A stretch of DNA of 64,000 nt from an uncultured Acidobacteriia bacterium (lineage in GTDB: Bacteria > Acidobacteriota > Terriglobia > Bryobacterales > Bryobacteraceae), in NCBI GenBank assembly GCA_903900705.1, contig CAIUOG010000093.1, forward strand, positions 1-64,000. Reading direction: 5' to 3'. The notes under the pieces were generated by a model. The model had not been told where the DNA came from. It searched no databases and saw nothing but the letters and a program-made list of their open reading frames with translations. A program made the position numbers and the translations under genes. Positions 49,139 to 58,710 of the stretch are shown here, one piece after another (positions within the stretch are counted from its first letter, which is position 1; each line of letters opens with the position of its first letter).

Positions 49139-50740
49139 CTACTTCGCGAAGCGTTTGAAGAAGCTGTCGGCGCGCCATTGCGGGCGATTCGGATCGTCCG
49201 CAATGCGCTGCACCAGCCCGAAAATAATGCGGTCGAACTTCGCCGCCGATTCCGTATCCACCGGCTGATTCAGCCCGTCCCCCGCCTTGTGGTAAATGTT
49301 CTTCACCCACTCCGTCCGCGTCTTTTCTTCCGGCGACCCGAATTCATAGCCAAACTTGAACGCGAGCGACGGAATGCCCTGGCGAATGAAGCTGTACTGA
49401 TCGCTCCGGATGAAGCGGTTCTGCTCCGGTTCGCGGTCCGTCTGCACATCCACGCCCTCCGCCTTCGCGGCGGCGGTAATCAGGTCGCCCAGTGTCGATT
49501 CGGTCAGCCCCTGCACTTCCAGAACCTTGAGTTTGTACAGCGGCAGGAACATGTCGAGATTAATGTCCGCCACAATCTGTTTGAACGGCACCGTGGGATG
49601 CCCCGCGAAGTACCGCGAACCTAGTTCGCCCTTCTCTTCGCCCGTGACCGTGAGGAAGATGATGGACCGCTTTGGCTTCACGCCGGATTCTTTGAACAAC
49701 CGCGCCACTTCGAGCACCGAAGCCACTCCGGAGGCGTTATCCATCGCGCCCGGACGCCCCGGCCCCAGGTGATCGAGATGCGAGGAGAAGACCACATATT
49801 CGTCCTTCAGTTTCGGGTCCGAACCGGGCAGAATCGCAGCCACGTTCGGCGCTTCCAGAGTGCCTGTGGTGACGGCGGTTTTCGCCCGCAGCGAAACGGC
49901 CAGCGGGAAGGTGGGCAGCGCTTCATTGTTCGCAGCCAGTTTCAGAATCTCTTCGTAAGTGTGACCGCTGCCGGCAAAGAACTTCTCGCCGCCGTTGCGT
50001 GTGATGGCGGCTGAAACCAGCATGCCGGTGTTCTCGCGGAGCGAGGCGTCAGCGAGCGATACGACAGGTTGCGGCGGCATCGCGCCCCGTCCGCCGCGTC
50101 CACCGGCCGGAGGCGTTCCGGGGCCGGCGCCCGGAGCTGCACCCGGAGCCGGCATGCGCGGATTCGCGATCGTCACGACCCCGATAGCCCCCGCCTTGTG
50201 CAGCGCCGCCCAGCGTTCGGCGGCGGAGGAGTAATGCGACTTCACGTTGCCGGAAGCCTTCGCCGGCCCCGGCCCGTTCACGTACACCGCGATCTTGCCC
50301 TGGAGTTCCAGCCCCTTCAGATCGTTGTAGCCCGCCTCCGGGATGTTCAGCCCGTAGCCGACAAACACGAGAGGCGCGGTGACGATGGTCGCGGCCTCCC
50401 CGCGCGCCGCCAGCGTCGCATCCTGCCCGAGCTTCAGCTCCTGCACGGTATCGCCTGCCAGAAGAGCGAGACTCGATTCGGCCTCGACCAGCGTGCGCGT
50501 TTCGAACTTCACGGGCTGCTGATAACCGGACGTCCCGCCCGGCTTCAGCCCGAGCTTTTCGAACCGCGTGGCGACATAAGTGGCCGCCTGCCGGTACCCC
50601 TCGCTGCCGGTATTGCGGCCTTCGAGTTTGTCATCGGCAAGGAACTGAATGTGAGCCCACCAGAGCTTCCCTTCAGCGGCATAGTCGGCGGCGGTGAGCG
50701 AAGCGGCGGCGAGCAGGAGCAGGATTGGTGTGCGTGGCAT
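49139..50740 (-). CDS. M28-family metallopeptidase with PA-domain insert
   Basis: VFSSHLDHLGPGRPGAMDNASGVASVLEVARLF; TVTGEEKGELGSRYFA. Confidence 0.93.
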   Translation of the reverse strand: MPRTPILLLLAAASLTAADYAAEGKLWWAHIQFLADDKLEGRNTGSEGYRQAATYVATRFEKLGLKPGGTSGYQQPVKFETRTLVEAESSLALLAGDTVQELKLGQDATLAARGEAATIVTAPLVFVGYGLNIPEAGYNDLKGLELQGKIAVYVNGPGPAKASGNVKSHYSSAAERWAALHKAGAIGVVTIANPRMPAPGAAPGAGPGTPPAGGRGGRGAMPPQPVVSLADASLRENTGMLVSAAITRNGGEKFFAGSGHTYEEILKLAANNEALPTFPLAVSLRAKTAVTTGTLEAPNVAAILPGSDPKLKDEYVVFSSHLDHLGPGRPGAMDNASGVASVLEVARLFKESGVKPKRSIIFLTVTGEEKGELGSRYFAGHPTVPFKQIVADINLDMFLPLYKLKVLEVQGLTESTLGDLITAAAKAEGVDVQTDREPEQNRFIRSDQYSFIRQGIPSLAFKFGYEFGSPEEKTRTEWVKNIYHKAGDGLNQPVDTESAAKFDRIIFGLVQRIADDPNRPQWRADSFFKRFAK

Positions 50741-50787
50741 CTTCTGTACATGGTAAAGGCTGGGGGGAATCGGTTACCATAACGAGT

Positions 50788-50877
50788 GGAGGAATGGCAG
50801 AGCGGTTTAATGCGCCGGTCTTGAAAACCGTTGGAGTCGAAAGGCTCCCGGGGGTTCGAATCCCTCTTCCTCCGCCA
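50788..50877 (+). tRNA. tRNA-Ser(TGA)
   Basis: GGAGGAA/TTCCTCC acceptor pairing, anticodon loop CTTGAAA (TGA), long variable arm, GGTTCGAATCC T-arm, encoded CCA. Confidence 0.96.
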
Positions 50878-50879
50878 TC
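50862..50879 (+). repeat. tRNA-Ser 3' end, candidate att-like repeat (copy 1)
   Basis: CCCTCTTCCTCCGCCATC. Confidence 0.6.
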
Positions 50880-50986
50880 AATTTTCATATTCTTACTGGC
50901 ATCTGTAGGCAGTTTGTTGATCCGATGATGTGGAATCGCCGTATGGACAGCGCTGTCGACGCCCACGTAAGCCGTTCGTTTTCCCC

Positions 50987-51568
50987 TCAATCCTCGATCT
51001 CCACAAGCAGAGCCGAATGATCCGAAGTCTTGCTCTCTCGCTCGTCATGCGAATAGCGGCAATCTCGGATCCGTGACAGCAGCGACGGCGAGGCAAGTGC
51101 ATGGTCGATCCGATATGACTTCCCACTCCGAGGCCATGTATACGTGTATTCGGTACGGTCTGCGTGGAAGTGCCTCCAGGCGTCGGTGAAGCCCTTTCCC
51201 TGAAGCGCCGCAAAGCGATCAACGTCTCCGAAATTCTTCAACGGCCCGTCCGCTGGCCCGATTCCGGTATTGAAATCTCCCACGAAGAGGAATGGATCGG
51301 CGGCTCGTAACGAACCGATTTGAATGAGAGCATCCAGGTGCGCCTTCATCTTTGGTGGCTTCGTTGGCAAATGAACGACTCCGAAGCTGAGGCGGTGCGC
51401 CGGAACGGTGATCTCCAGCCACAGCCCGGAATCGTCCAGCGTGGGAATCCCGGAGATTCGGGTGCTGATGGATGTCTTCGAGAAGACGCACATGGCGTGG
51501 TTGAAGCCATTCGGGGTTGTGCATATCTGATCATTTCCCATGTCCCGGAACGATTGGACTATCGGCAA
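50987..51568 (-). pseudogene. 5'-truncated endonuclease/exonuclease/phosphatase (EEP) family gene
   Basis: Retains PFLFVGDFNTGIGPADG, YRIDHALASP and TSDHSALLVEIE; lacks the N-terminal WN and QE motifs. Confidence 0.6.
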
Positions 51569-51604
51569 TCAGTCAGCAACACTCGCGTGTGTCATCCCTG
51601 TGAG

Positions 51605-51639
51605 CGGCCCGTCGAACCGCAGTTCGGGGCCGTTTTTTT
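51605..51639 (+). terminator. orphan rho-independent terminator
   Basis: CGGCCC-gt-CGAAC-cgca-GTTCG-GGGCCG-TTTTTTT. Confidence 0.8.
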
Positions 51640-51755
51640 CTTGCGTGGAAACGTGCCCTTGCAAAATCCTGCCCGTTTTAGGTATTTAGGGTGTTAGAGT
51701 CTTTTGCCACCCCGGAGTTCACGAAGGCAAATCGTTTTAACATTGGCTCGTTTTC

Positions 51756-52235
51756 GTGCAACCGCCGATCCAGATATCGTCCGACCCAAACGTCAACTGG
51801 ATCGTCTTCGGTGCTGCGTTGATCGTTGCTCTTTATTGGCTCCGTGCACTGCGGTTGGCTCGAGAAGGTGCGCAGCTTTTTCTCAGGAATGTCGCGAAGG
51901 GGGTCTTTGTTTTTCTCGCGTGCGCGCTATTGATCTCCGCCGTCTTCCACATTGACCCGAAGCAGTCACAGTTCTGGTCTTTCTTCGTCGCATTTTTTGC
52001 TTGGGTCAGATGGCAATCGCAGAAGCGATCCCGGCATATCTCAGCGAAGACAAAGAAAGCGGTGATCGCGCGAGATTTGAAGGGCGAGCGGTACGACTCA
52101 TCGAAACACCACATAGATCACGTCTGGCCGCACTCGCGAGGCGGCAGCAACACGGAGGACAACCTCCGCGTGATCGAGAAAACAAAGAACCTGAAGAAGG
52201 GCGGTAAGCGGCCCGGCCTTCGGGAGATGTGGTGA
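51756..52235 (+). CDS. HNH endonuclease with N-terminal transmembrane helices
   Basis: Hydrophobic N-terminal half; ISAKTKKAVIARDLKGERYDSSKHHIDHVWPHSRGGSNTEDNLRVIEKTKNLKKG. Confidence 0.8.
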   Translation: MQPPIQISSDPNVNWIVFGAALIVALYWLRALRLAREGAQLFLRNVAKGVFVFLACALLISAVFHIDPKQSQFWSFFVAFFAWVRWQSQKRSRHISAKTKKAVIARDLKGERYDSSKHHIDHVWPHSRGGSNTEDNLRVIEKTKNLKKGGKRPGLREMW

Positions 52236-52385
52236 CTACTTCTTCTTTGCAGCCTTCCGCATGTGCGCCTTCGCGCGCGTGCCGTCCTTCTTGACGCGGC
52301 CGTTGACAGCGGTCTTCTTTTCCGGTTTCGATGAAGCTTTCCCGAGGAGAGCTCCGACGACGAGTGGGATGATCGGAAGAGGCAT
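52236..52385 (-). CDS. small basic protein (49 aa)
   Basis: MPLPIIPLVVGALLGKASSKPEKKTAVNGRVKKDGTRAKAHMRKAAKKK; hydrophobic start, Lys-rich tail. Confidence 0.5.
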   Translation of the reverse strand: MPLPIIPLVVGALLGKASSKPEKKTAVNGRVKKDGTRAKAHMRKAAKKK

Positions 52386-52432
52386 AATCGGGGAATTTAT
52401 CACATCCCCAGCCGCATGAGGAAACAGCAGAC

Positions 52433-52450
52433 CCCTCTTCCGCCGCCATC
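52433..52450 (+). repeat. imperfect copy of tRNA-Ser 3' end, candidate att-like repeat (copy 2)
   Basis: CCCTCTTCCGCCGCCATC, 17/18 identical to 50862-50879. Confidence 0.6.
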
Positions 52451-52512
52451 TCCCCTCGCGGAACGACCCCTCGACCGAAGCCCTCCCCTCCATCCACGCC
52501 CATGCTACAATC

Positions 52513-52538
52513 CCTCAGCGCCCGCACCCGGGCTGAGG
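52513..52538 (+). promoter_or_regulatory. hairpin overlapping the Shine-Dalgarno of the S9 peptidase gene
   Basis: CCTCAGC...GCTGAGG; GAGG 6 nt before ATG 52545. Confidence 0.4.
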
Positions 52539-52544
52539 TTCTTC

Positions 52545-54911
52545 ATGCGCACCCCGACCGCCCTTTCCACCCTCTCTCTCGCCGCCGCGGCACTCCTGGC
52601 CGCACCCCTCACCGCCGCTCCGCCCGCCGTCCCCCTTTATCAGCAATTCCTGAGCCCGGCTTCCCCGCAGGAACTCGTCTCCGCGAAGAAGGCGGACCGC
52701 ATCGCCTGGGTGGACTACGCCGAAGGCAGGCGCAACGCCTACGCCGCCGCCGCGCCGCTTTTCACGCCGGTGCGCCTCACGAGTTTCACCAAAGACGACG
52801 GCATCATGATGTCCGAAGTCCACATCTCCGACGATGGCGGCACCGTCATCTTCCTGCGCGGTGAAGCCCTCAACCGCGACGGCTGGGCGCCCAATCCGTC
52901 CGCCGACCCCAACGGCCCCGAGCATGCCTTCTGGGCCGCCCGCACCACCGGCACAGGCGGCGCGTGGCGCGTGGCCGACGCCAGCAATCCCGAACTCGCG
53001 CCCGACGGCAGTTCCCTGCTCTTCGTGAAGAACGGGCAAATCTTCCGCGCCAAAATCACCCCCACCAAACCCGCCGGCGAGGTCGACCGCGGCGAAAAGG
53101 CGTTCATCTCCGAATGGGGCGTGCAAAGCAGCCCGAAATGGTCGCCCGACGGCCGCAAAATCGCGTTCGTCAGCACACGCACGGACCACAGCTTCATCGT
53201 GGTCTACGACATGGCCACCCGCTCAGTGAAATACATGTCGCCCAGCGTCGATTTCGACACCATGCCGCTCTGGATGGCCGACAGCCGGCGCCTCATCTTT
53301 ATGCGCCGTCCCGGTCTGCCCTTCGGCCAGCAGGCGCAGCAGGGCGGTGGCGGCATCGGGCTCCCGAACGGCCCCGCACTGCAGGCCCCGGCCGCAACTC
53401 CCGCCGCACCGACTGTTGGACGCGGTGGCAGGGGTGGGCGCGGCGCAGCAGACAGCGCGGCAGCCCCGGCATCCACAGCCAACAACTCCGCCGGCCTGAT
53501 GCGCGCGACCTTCCGCGGCGGCTACACCCTCGCCTTCTACCAGGCCGATGTGACCACCGGCGAAGCCCGGGAAACGTGGCATAACCAGCCCAATGACCCA
53601 CTTGCCGCCAATATCTTCGGCGCTCACCTCGCCGGGAATTTCGTCGTCTTCCAGGGCGGCGCGGGCGCGGGCGGCCGCGGCGGTGGCAGAGGGGGAAGGG
53701 CTGGCGGCGCGGCTGCGGAAACGCCCGCCACACCCGCCGGTCCGGTGGACGAATGGGAGCGTTATTACTCGCTCAACGTGCTGGACCCGGCGGCGCGCCC
53801 GGTGCTGCTGACCACCACCAACGGCATGATCGAAAACCAGACCTCGGTCGCCTTCTCGGCGGATGAGAAGACGCTGTACTACTGCACGAACGCCGGCGAT
53901 ATCGAACTGCGTCACATCTGGGCGGTCCCGGTGAGCGGTGGCAAACCGGTGCAGATTACCACCGGGGAAGAGGCCGAAATTTACCCCGCGCCGCTGTCAT
54001 CGGGAAAGTACCTCGCCACGCTGAGCGCCAGCTGGAAGATGCCGGAATCGGTGGGCATCTGGAAGACGGATACGGCGGGCGTCGCGCCGCCCCGAAAGAT
54101 CGTGTTTCCCATGTCGCTCGCGGGCTTCCCCACAGACCTGCATGTGAAGCCGGAGATCATCCTGACGAAGGCCGCCGACGGCCTGGAAATCCACAACCAG
54201 CTCTTTCTGCCGAAGAATCTGAAGCCCGGCGAGCGCCGCCCGGCCATCGTTTTCGTGCATGGCGGACCCATGCGCCAGATGATGCCCGCATACCACTACA
54301 TGCAGTTCTATCACTGGGCCTACGGCATCAACCAGTGGCTGGCCGACCAGGGTTACGTCGTACTGTCCGTCAACTACCGCAGCGGCGTGGGCTACGGGCG
54401 CAGCTTCCGCACCGCGCCCAATACGGGCCAGGCGGGCAACAGCGAGTATCAGGACGTGGTGGCCGGCGGGAAGTACCTGCAGACGCGCGCCGATGTCGAC
54501 CCCAACCGCGTGGGCATCTGGGGCCTTTCCTATGGCGGACTGCTCACCGGCCAGGCGCTGGCGCGCAATTCCGACATCTTCAAGGCGGGCGTGGATCTGG
54601 CCGGCGTGCACCTGTTCGGCAGCAATCTCGACCCGAACTCGGTCTCCTGGAAGTCTTCAGTGGCGGGCGCGATCGACGGCTGGAAGTCGCCGGTGCTGCT
54701 GATCCAGGGCGATGACGACCGCAACGTGGCCTTCCAGCAGATGACCGGCCTGGTGCAGATGCTGCGGGCGCGCGACGTGTACCACGAGCTCATCGTGTTC
54801 CCGGATGACGTTCACGAATCTCTGCTGCACAGCCGCTGGCTTTACACGCTGGGGCGCATGGAAACCTTCCTGCACAAGTACCTGTGGGAGGCGCAGGCCC
54901 CGCCGAAGTAA
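52545..54911 (+). CDS. secreted S9-family (prolyl oligopeptidase-like) peptidase
   Basis: Signal peptide, TolB-like propeller, GIWGLSYGGLLTGQAL (GxSxG), LIQGDDDRNV, DVHESLL His. Confidence 0.92.
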   Translation: MRTPTALSTLSLAAAALLAAPLTAAPPAVPLYQQFLSPASPQELVSAKKADRIAWVDYAEGRRNAYAAAAPLFTPVRLTSFTKDDGIMMSEVHISDDGGTVIFLRGEALNRDGWAPNPSADPNGPEHAFWAARTTGTGGAWRVADASNPELAPDGSSLLFVKNGQIFRAKITPTKPAGEVDRGEKAFISEWGVQSSPKWSPDGRKIAFVSTRTDHSFIVVYDMATRSVKYMSPSVDFDTMPLWMADSRRLIFMRRPGLPFGQQAQQGGGGIGLPNGPALQAPAATPAAPTVGRGGRGGRGAADSAAAPASTANNSAGLMRATFRGGYTLAFYQADVTTGEARETWHNQPNDPLAANIFGAHLAGNFVVFQGGAGAGGRGGGRGGRAGGAAAETPATPAGPVDEWERYYSLNVLDPAARPVLLTTTNGMIENQTSVAFSADEKTLYYCTNAGDIELRHIWAVPVSGGKPVQITTGEEAEIYPAPLSSGKYLATLSASWKMPESVGIWKTDTAGVAPPRKIVFPMSLAGFPTDLHVKPEIILTKAADGLEIHNQLFLPKNLKPGERRPAIVFVHGGPMRQMMPAYHYMQFYHWAYGINQWLADQGYVVLSVNYRSGVGYGRSFRTAPNTGQAGNSEYQDVVAGGKYLQTRADVDPNRVGIWGLSYGGLLTGQALARNSDIFKAGVDLAGVHLFGSNLDPNSVSWKSSVAGAIDGWKSPVLLIQGDDDRNVAFQQMTGLVQMLRARDVYHELIVFPDDVHESLLHSRWLYTLGRMETFLHKYLWEAQAPPK

Positions 54912-54920
54912 GGTCGCGCC

Positions 54921-55328
54921 TTACGCGCAGACCACCAGCTTTTTCGCCAGTTCCACCCAGCCGTCGCCGGCGTTCTGCTTCTTAAAGCCCTGCTTCAGGA
55001 AGAAGCCGGCGGCGTCTGTAGGGACGCGGGCCAGCACCAGTTCCACGCCGCCGGCCTTGCCGATCTCGCGCATCCGGTAAAGCAGCAGGAACCGCCCCAG
55101 GCCCATCTCGCGGAACTCCTTCCGCACCATTCCCCAGCGCAGAATGCCCAATACACCGGTAATGGAATAGCCCCCGCAGCCCACCACCGCGCCCTCATGC
55201 TCCATCACGAAGAACCACTCGATGCCGGAATCGAGAAACGCCTCGAACTCCGCCCGCGCAGCCCCGGCGGACTCGCAGATTTCCAGGCAGGCCGCCCGGT
55301 CCGTGTCTTCGTAATGTCGAATATCCAT
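54921..55328 (-). CDS. GNAT-family N-acetyltransferase
   Basis: MDIRHYEDTDRAACLEIC; KEFREMGLGRFLLLYRMREI. Confidence 0.88.
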   Translation of the reverse strand: MDIRHYEDTDRAACLEICESAGAARAEFEAFLDSGIEWFFVMEHEGAVVGCGGYSITGVLGILRWGMVRKEFREMGLGRFLLLYRMREIGKAGGVELVLARVPTDAAGFFLKQGFKKQNAGDGWVELAKKLVVCA

Positions 55329-55349
55329 ACCTGATTCTCAGCCGTTCCA

Positions 55350-56015
55350 TCAGCGCCGCGCCAGAAAAATGGTGTGCCAGCGGCCCGAATCCTTATGCGC
55401 GCGGCATTTCTGCATCTCGACGGTAAAGCCGCAGCGCCCCAGCGCCTTCTCAAAGCGCGCGTTGGGCGCGGCGGACCAGAACGCCGCGCAGCCGCCCGGC
55501 CGCAGCGCCGCACGGATGAGCCGCAGCCCTTCGTCTTCGTATAACACCTGGTTGCCGGAAGTGGTGAGCGCCACCGGGCCGTTGTCCACGTCGAGGATGA
55601 TGCTGTCGAACTCGCCGCGCACGGAGCGGATCACCTCCGCCACGTCCCTCTCGACCACCCGAACGCGGCGATCCGCCAGACTCTCTGAGGCCAGGGGCAG
55701 TTCCGGATTCCGGTTCCAGGCGATCACGGCGGGCATCAACTCCGCAGCGACAACCTCCGCATCCGCGCCGAGTGAGGCGAGCGCCGCGCGCAGCGTGAAG
55801 CCGAACCCGAGCCCGCCGACCAGAACGCGAACCCGCCGCTTCGCCTTCAGACCCGCGCAGGCCAGTTCGGCAACGCGCTCTTCCGACGCAAACTGCCGCG
55901 TGGACATCAGCTCTTCCGCACCCACACGGATCGCGTGAGAACCGTCATGCTCCCACAACGAGATGGTCTGCCCGTCCGGCGTCAGGCTCTGGTCAACCAG
56001 GTTCCACTTCTTCAA
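55350..56015 (-). CDS. spermidine synthase-like SAM-fold methyltransferase family protein
   Basis: RVLVGGLGFGFTLRAAL; VVAAELMPAVIAWNR; DSIILDVDNGP. Confidence 0.8.
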   Translation of the reverse strand: MKKWNLVDQSLTPDGQTISLWEHDGSHAIRVGAEELMSTRQFASEERVAELACAGLKAKRRVRVLVGGLGFGFTLRAALASLGADAEVVAAELMPAVIAWNRNPELPLASESLADRRVRVVERDVAEVIRSVRGEFDSIILDVDNGPVALTTSGNQVLYEDEGLRLIRAALRPGGCAAFWSAAPNARFEKALGRCGFTVEMQKCRAHKDSGRWHTIFLARR

Positions 56016-56022
56016 TACAGCT

Positions 56023-56793
56023 CTAGTCGGAACTTTCCTTCACTGCGCCGCGGTCGCGGACGCTGGCCTTGAGGTAGTCGCCATTCATCTGCGCGATCAC
56101 CGAGAGTGAAATGTGTTTCGGGCAGGCGGCTTCGCATTCGCCGATGTTGGTGCAACTGCCGAAGAGTTCGCTGCTGAACTGCGCGATCATGCGCAGTGCG
56201 CGCCGGTCGCGTTCGGCCTGGCCCTGCGGGAGCAGGCCCAGGTGAGAGATCTTGGCGCCCGTGAACAGCGCCGCCGAAGCGTTCGGGCAGGAAGCGACAC
56301 ACGCGCCGCAGCCAATGCAGGCGGCCGCGTCCATCGCGCGATCCGCGTAGGCCTTCGGCACCGGAATGCTGTTGGCATCCTGGGCGCTGCCGGTCCGCGC
56401 CGTGATGAAGCCACCGGCGGCGATGATGCGGTCGAACGCGTTGCGGTCCACCATCAGATCTTTCAGCACCGGGAACGCCTTTGCGCGCCAGGGCTCCAGA
56501 TACAGCTCGTCGCCGTCTTTGAACGAACGCATGTGCAACTGGCAGACCGTGGTCCCGCTCTTCGGGCCATGCGCCACGCCATTGATCATAAAGCCGCAGC
56601 TGCCGCAGATGCCTTCGCGACAATCGTGCTCAAAGGTAATCGGGGCCGTGCCTTCAGCGATCAGTTTCTCGTTGACCACATCCAGCATTTCGAGAAACGA
56701 CATATCGGGGCTGACATCCTTCGCCTCATAGCGCTGCATGCTGCCAGGCGCGGACGCGTTCGGTTGCCGCCAGACGTGAAGTGTAAGGTTCAC
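56023..56793 (-). CDS. sdhB: succinate dehydrogenase/fumarate reductase iron-sulfur subunit
   Basis: [44 protein letters not shown]. Confidence 0.96.
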   Translation of the reverse strand: MNLTLHVWRQPNASAPGSMQRYEAKDVSPDMSFLEMLDVVNEKLIAEGTAPITFEHDCREGICGSCGFMINGVAHGPKSGTTVCQLHMRSFKDGDELYLEPWRAKAFPVLKDLMVDRNAFDRIIAAGGFITARTGSAQDANSIPVPKAYADRAMDAAACIGCGACVASCPNASAALFTGAKISHLGLLPQGQAERDRRALRMIAQFSSELFGSCTNIGECEAACPKHISLSVIAQMNGDYLKASVRDRGAVKESSD

Positions 56794-58703
56794 TTGTAAC
56801 TCCGTTGCGCGGGGTGGACGTACTCGAAATTCAGCGGTTCTTTATTCAGCTGATGCGGCGCATCCGGACCCATGTATTCCCAGGCTGCGACGTACTGGTA
56901 ATGCTCGTCGTCGCGCATCGCTTCGCCCTCATCCGTCTGGAATTCTTCGCGGAAGTGGCCGCCACAGCTTTCGTTGCGTTCCAGAGCGTCGACGCACATC
57001 AGTTCGCCGAGCTCGAAGAAATCGGCCACGCGACCGGCGTTTTCCAGCTGCTGGTTGAGATCGTCACCGGAACCAGGAACGTTCACGTCGCGCCAGAACT
57101 CTTCACGGAGCGCGCGGATCTGGCGGATGGCCTGCTTCAGACCTTCGGCGTTCCGGGCCATGCCGCAGTGATCCCACATGATTTTGCCGAGTTCGCGATG
57201 GAAAGAAGTCACGGTCCGCTTGCCCTTGATGGAGAGCAGCCGCTTCACGCTGTTCTCCACTTCGGAAAGCACGTTGCGAACTTCCGGCGCGCCGGCATCC
57301 ACCTTGGCCAGCTTGTTGGAGGCCAGATAGTTGCCGAGCGTGTACGGAATGATGAAGTAGCCATCGGACAGGCCCTGCATGAGGGCGCTGGCGCCGAGGC
57401 GATTGGCGCCGTGGTCAGAGAAGTTTGCCTCACCCAGCACAAAGAGGCCGGGGATGCTGCTCATCAGCTGGTAATCCACCCAGAGGCCGCCCATTGTGTA
57501 ATGGATGGCGGGGTAGATGCGCATGGGCATTTCATACGGGTTTTCGCCCGTGATGCGCTCATACATTTCGAACAGGTTGCCGTAGCGTTCTTCGATGGCG
57601 CCGCGGCCCAGGCGGCTGATGGATTCCGCAAAATCGAGGTAGACGCCGAGGCCGGTTTCGCCCACGCCGCGGCCTTCGTCGCAGACCGCTTTCGCGGCGC
57701 GGGAGGCCACGTCGCGCGGAACCAGATTGCCGAAGCTCGGGTAGCGGCGTTCGAGGTAATAATCGCGTTCGTTCTCCGGAATCTGGCTGGCCGGACGCTT
57801 GTCGCCCTTCTGCAGCGGCACCCAGATGCGGCCGTCATTGCGGAGCGATTCCGACATCAGCGTCAGTTTCGACTGGTACTCGCCCGAAACCGGAATGCAG
57901 GTCGGATGGATCTGCGTGAAGCAGGGGTTGGCAAACGCCGCGCCCCGCTTGTGCGCGCGCCAGATGGCGGTGCAGTTGGAGCCCTTGGCGTTCGTGGAAA
58001 GGTAATAAACGTTGCCGTAGCCGCCACTCGCCAGCACCACGGCATCGGCGACATGGGACTCGATTTTGCCGGTGACCAGGTTGCGGGTGATGATGCCGCG
58101 CGCCTTGCCGTCGATGACGACAAGATCCAGCATCTCGGTGCGCGGGTACATGGTGACGCGACCGGAGTCGATCTGCGCTTCGAGCGCCTGATAGGCGCCC
58201 AGCAGTAACTGCTGCCCCGTCTGACCGCGGGCATAGAAGGTACGCGAAACCTGCGCGCCGCCGAACGAGCGATTGGCGAGAAGTCCGCCGTACTCGCGGG
58301 CGAACGGCACGCCCTGCGCGACGCACTGGTCGATGATGCTGACGCTGTTCTGCGCGAGGCGGTAGACGTTGTGCTCGCGGGCGCGGAAGTCGCCGCCCTT
58401 CACCGTGTCATAGAAGAGGCGATAGATGCTGTCGCCGTCATTCTGATAATTCTTGGCCGCGTTGATGCCGCCCTGTGCCGCGATGGAGTGCGCGCGGCGC
58501 GGGCTGTCCTGAAAGCAGAAGCATTTGACGTTGTAGCCGAGTTCGCCGAGCGACGCTGCCGCCGCGCCGCCGCCCAGGCCGGTGCCGACCACAATTACGG
58601 TGAACTTGCGCTTATTGGCCGGGTTGACCAGCTTCATTTCGAAGCGGGTTTTTTCCCAGGCTTTTTCGATTGGTCCCGAGGGAATTCTGGAGTCGAGTTG
58701 CAT
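56790..58703 (-). CDS. sdhA: succinate dehydrogenase/fumarate reductase flavoprotein subunit
   Basis: [51 protein letters not shown]. Confidence 0.96.
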   Translation of the reverse strand: MQLDSRIPSGPIEKAWEKTRFEMKLVNPANKRKFTVIVVGTGLGGGAAAASLGELGYNVKCFCFQDSPRRAHSIAAQGGINAAKNYQNDGDSIYRLFYDTVKGGDFRAREHNVYRLAQNSVSIIDQCVAQGVPFAREYGGLLANRSFGGAQVSRTFYARGQTGQQLLLGAYQALEAQIDSGRVTMYPRTEMLDLVVIDGKARGIITRNLVTGKIESHVADAVVLASGGYGNVYYLSTNAKGSNCTAIWRAHKRGAAFANPCFTQIHPTCIPVSGEYQSKLTLMSESLRNDGRIWVPLQKGDKRPASQIPENERDYYLERRYPSFGNLVPRDVASRAAKAVCDEGRGVGETGLGVYLDFAESISRLGRGAIEERYGNLFEMYERITGENPYEMPMRIYPAIHYTMGGLWVDYQLMSSIPGLFVLGEANFSDHGANRLGASALMQGLSDGYFIIPYTLGNYLASNKLAKVDAGAPEVRNVLSEVENSVKRLLSIKGKRTVTSFHRELGKIMWDHCGMARNAEGLKQAIRQIRALREEFWRDVNVPGSGDDLNQQLENAGRVADFFELGELMCVDALERNESCGGHFREEFQTDEGEAMRDDEHYQYVAAWEYMGPDAPHQLNKEPLNFEYVHPAQRSYK

Positions 58704-58710
58704 CTGCGCC

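Noticed and set aside
50673-50990. ORF containing GGRGIRTPGSLSTPTVFKTGALNRSAIPPL
   Set aside because: Well-known false translation of the antisense of a tRNA-Ser gene
50880-52432. Intact integrative element
   Set aside because: No integrase, recombinase or replication gene between the repeats; only a remnant or passive islet can be claimed
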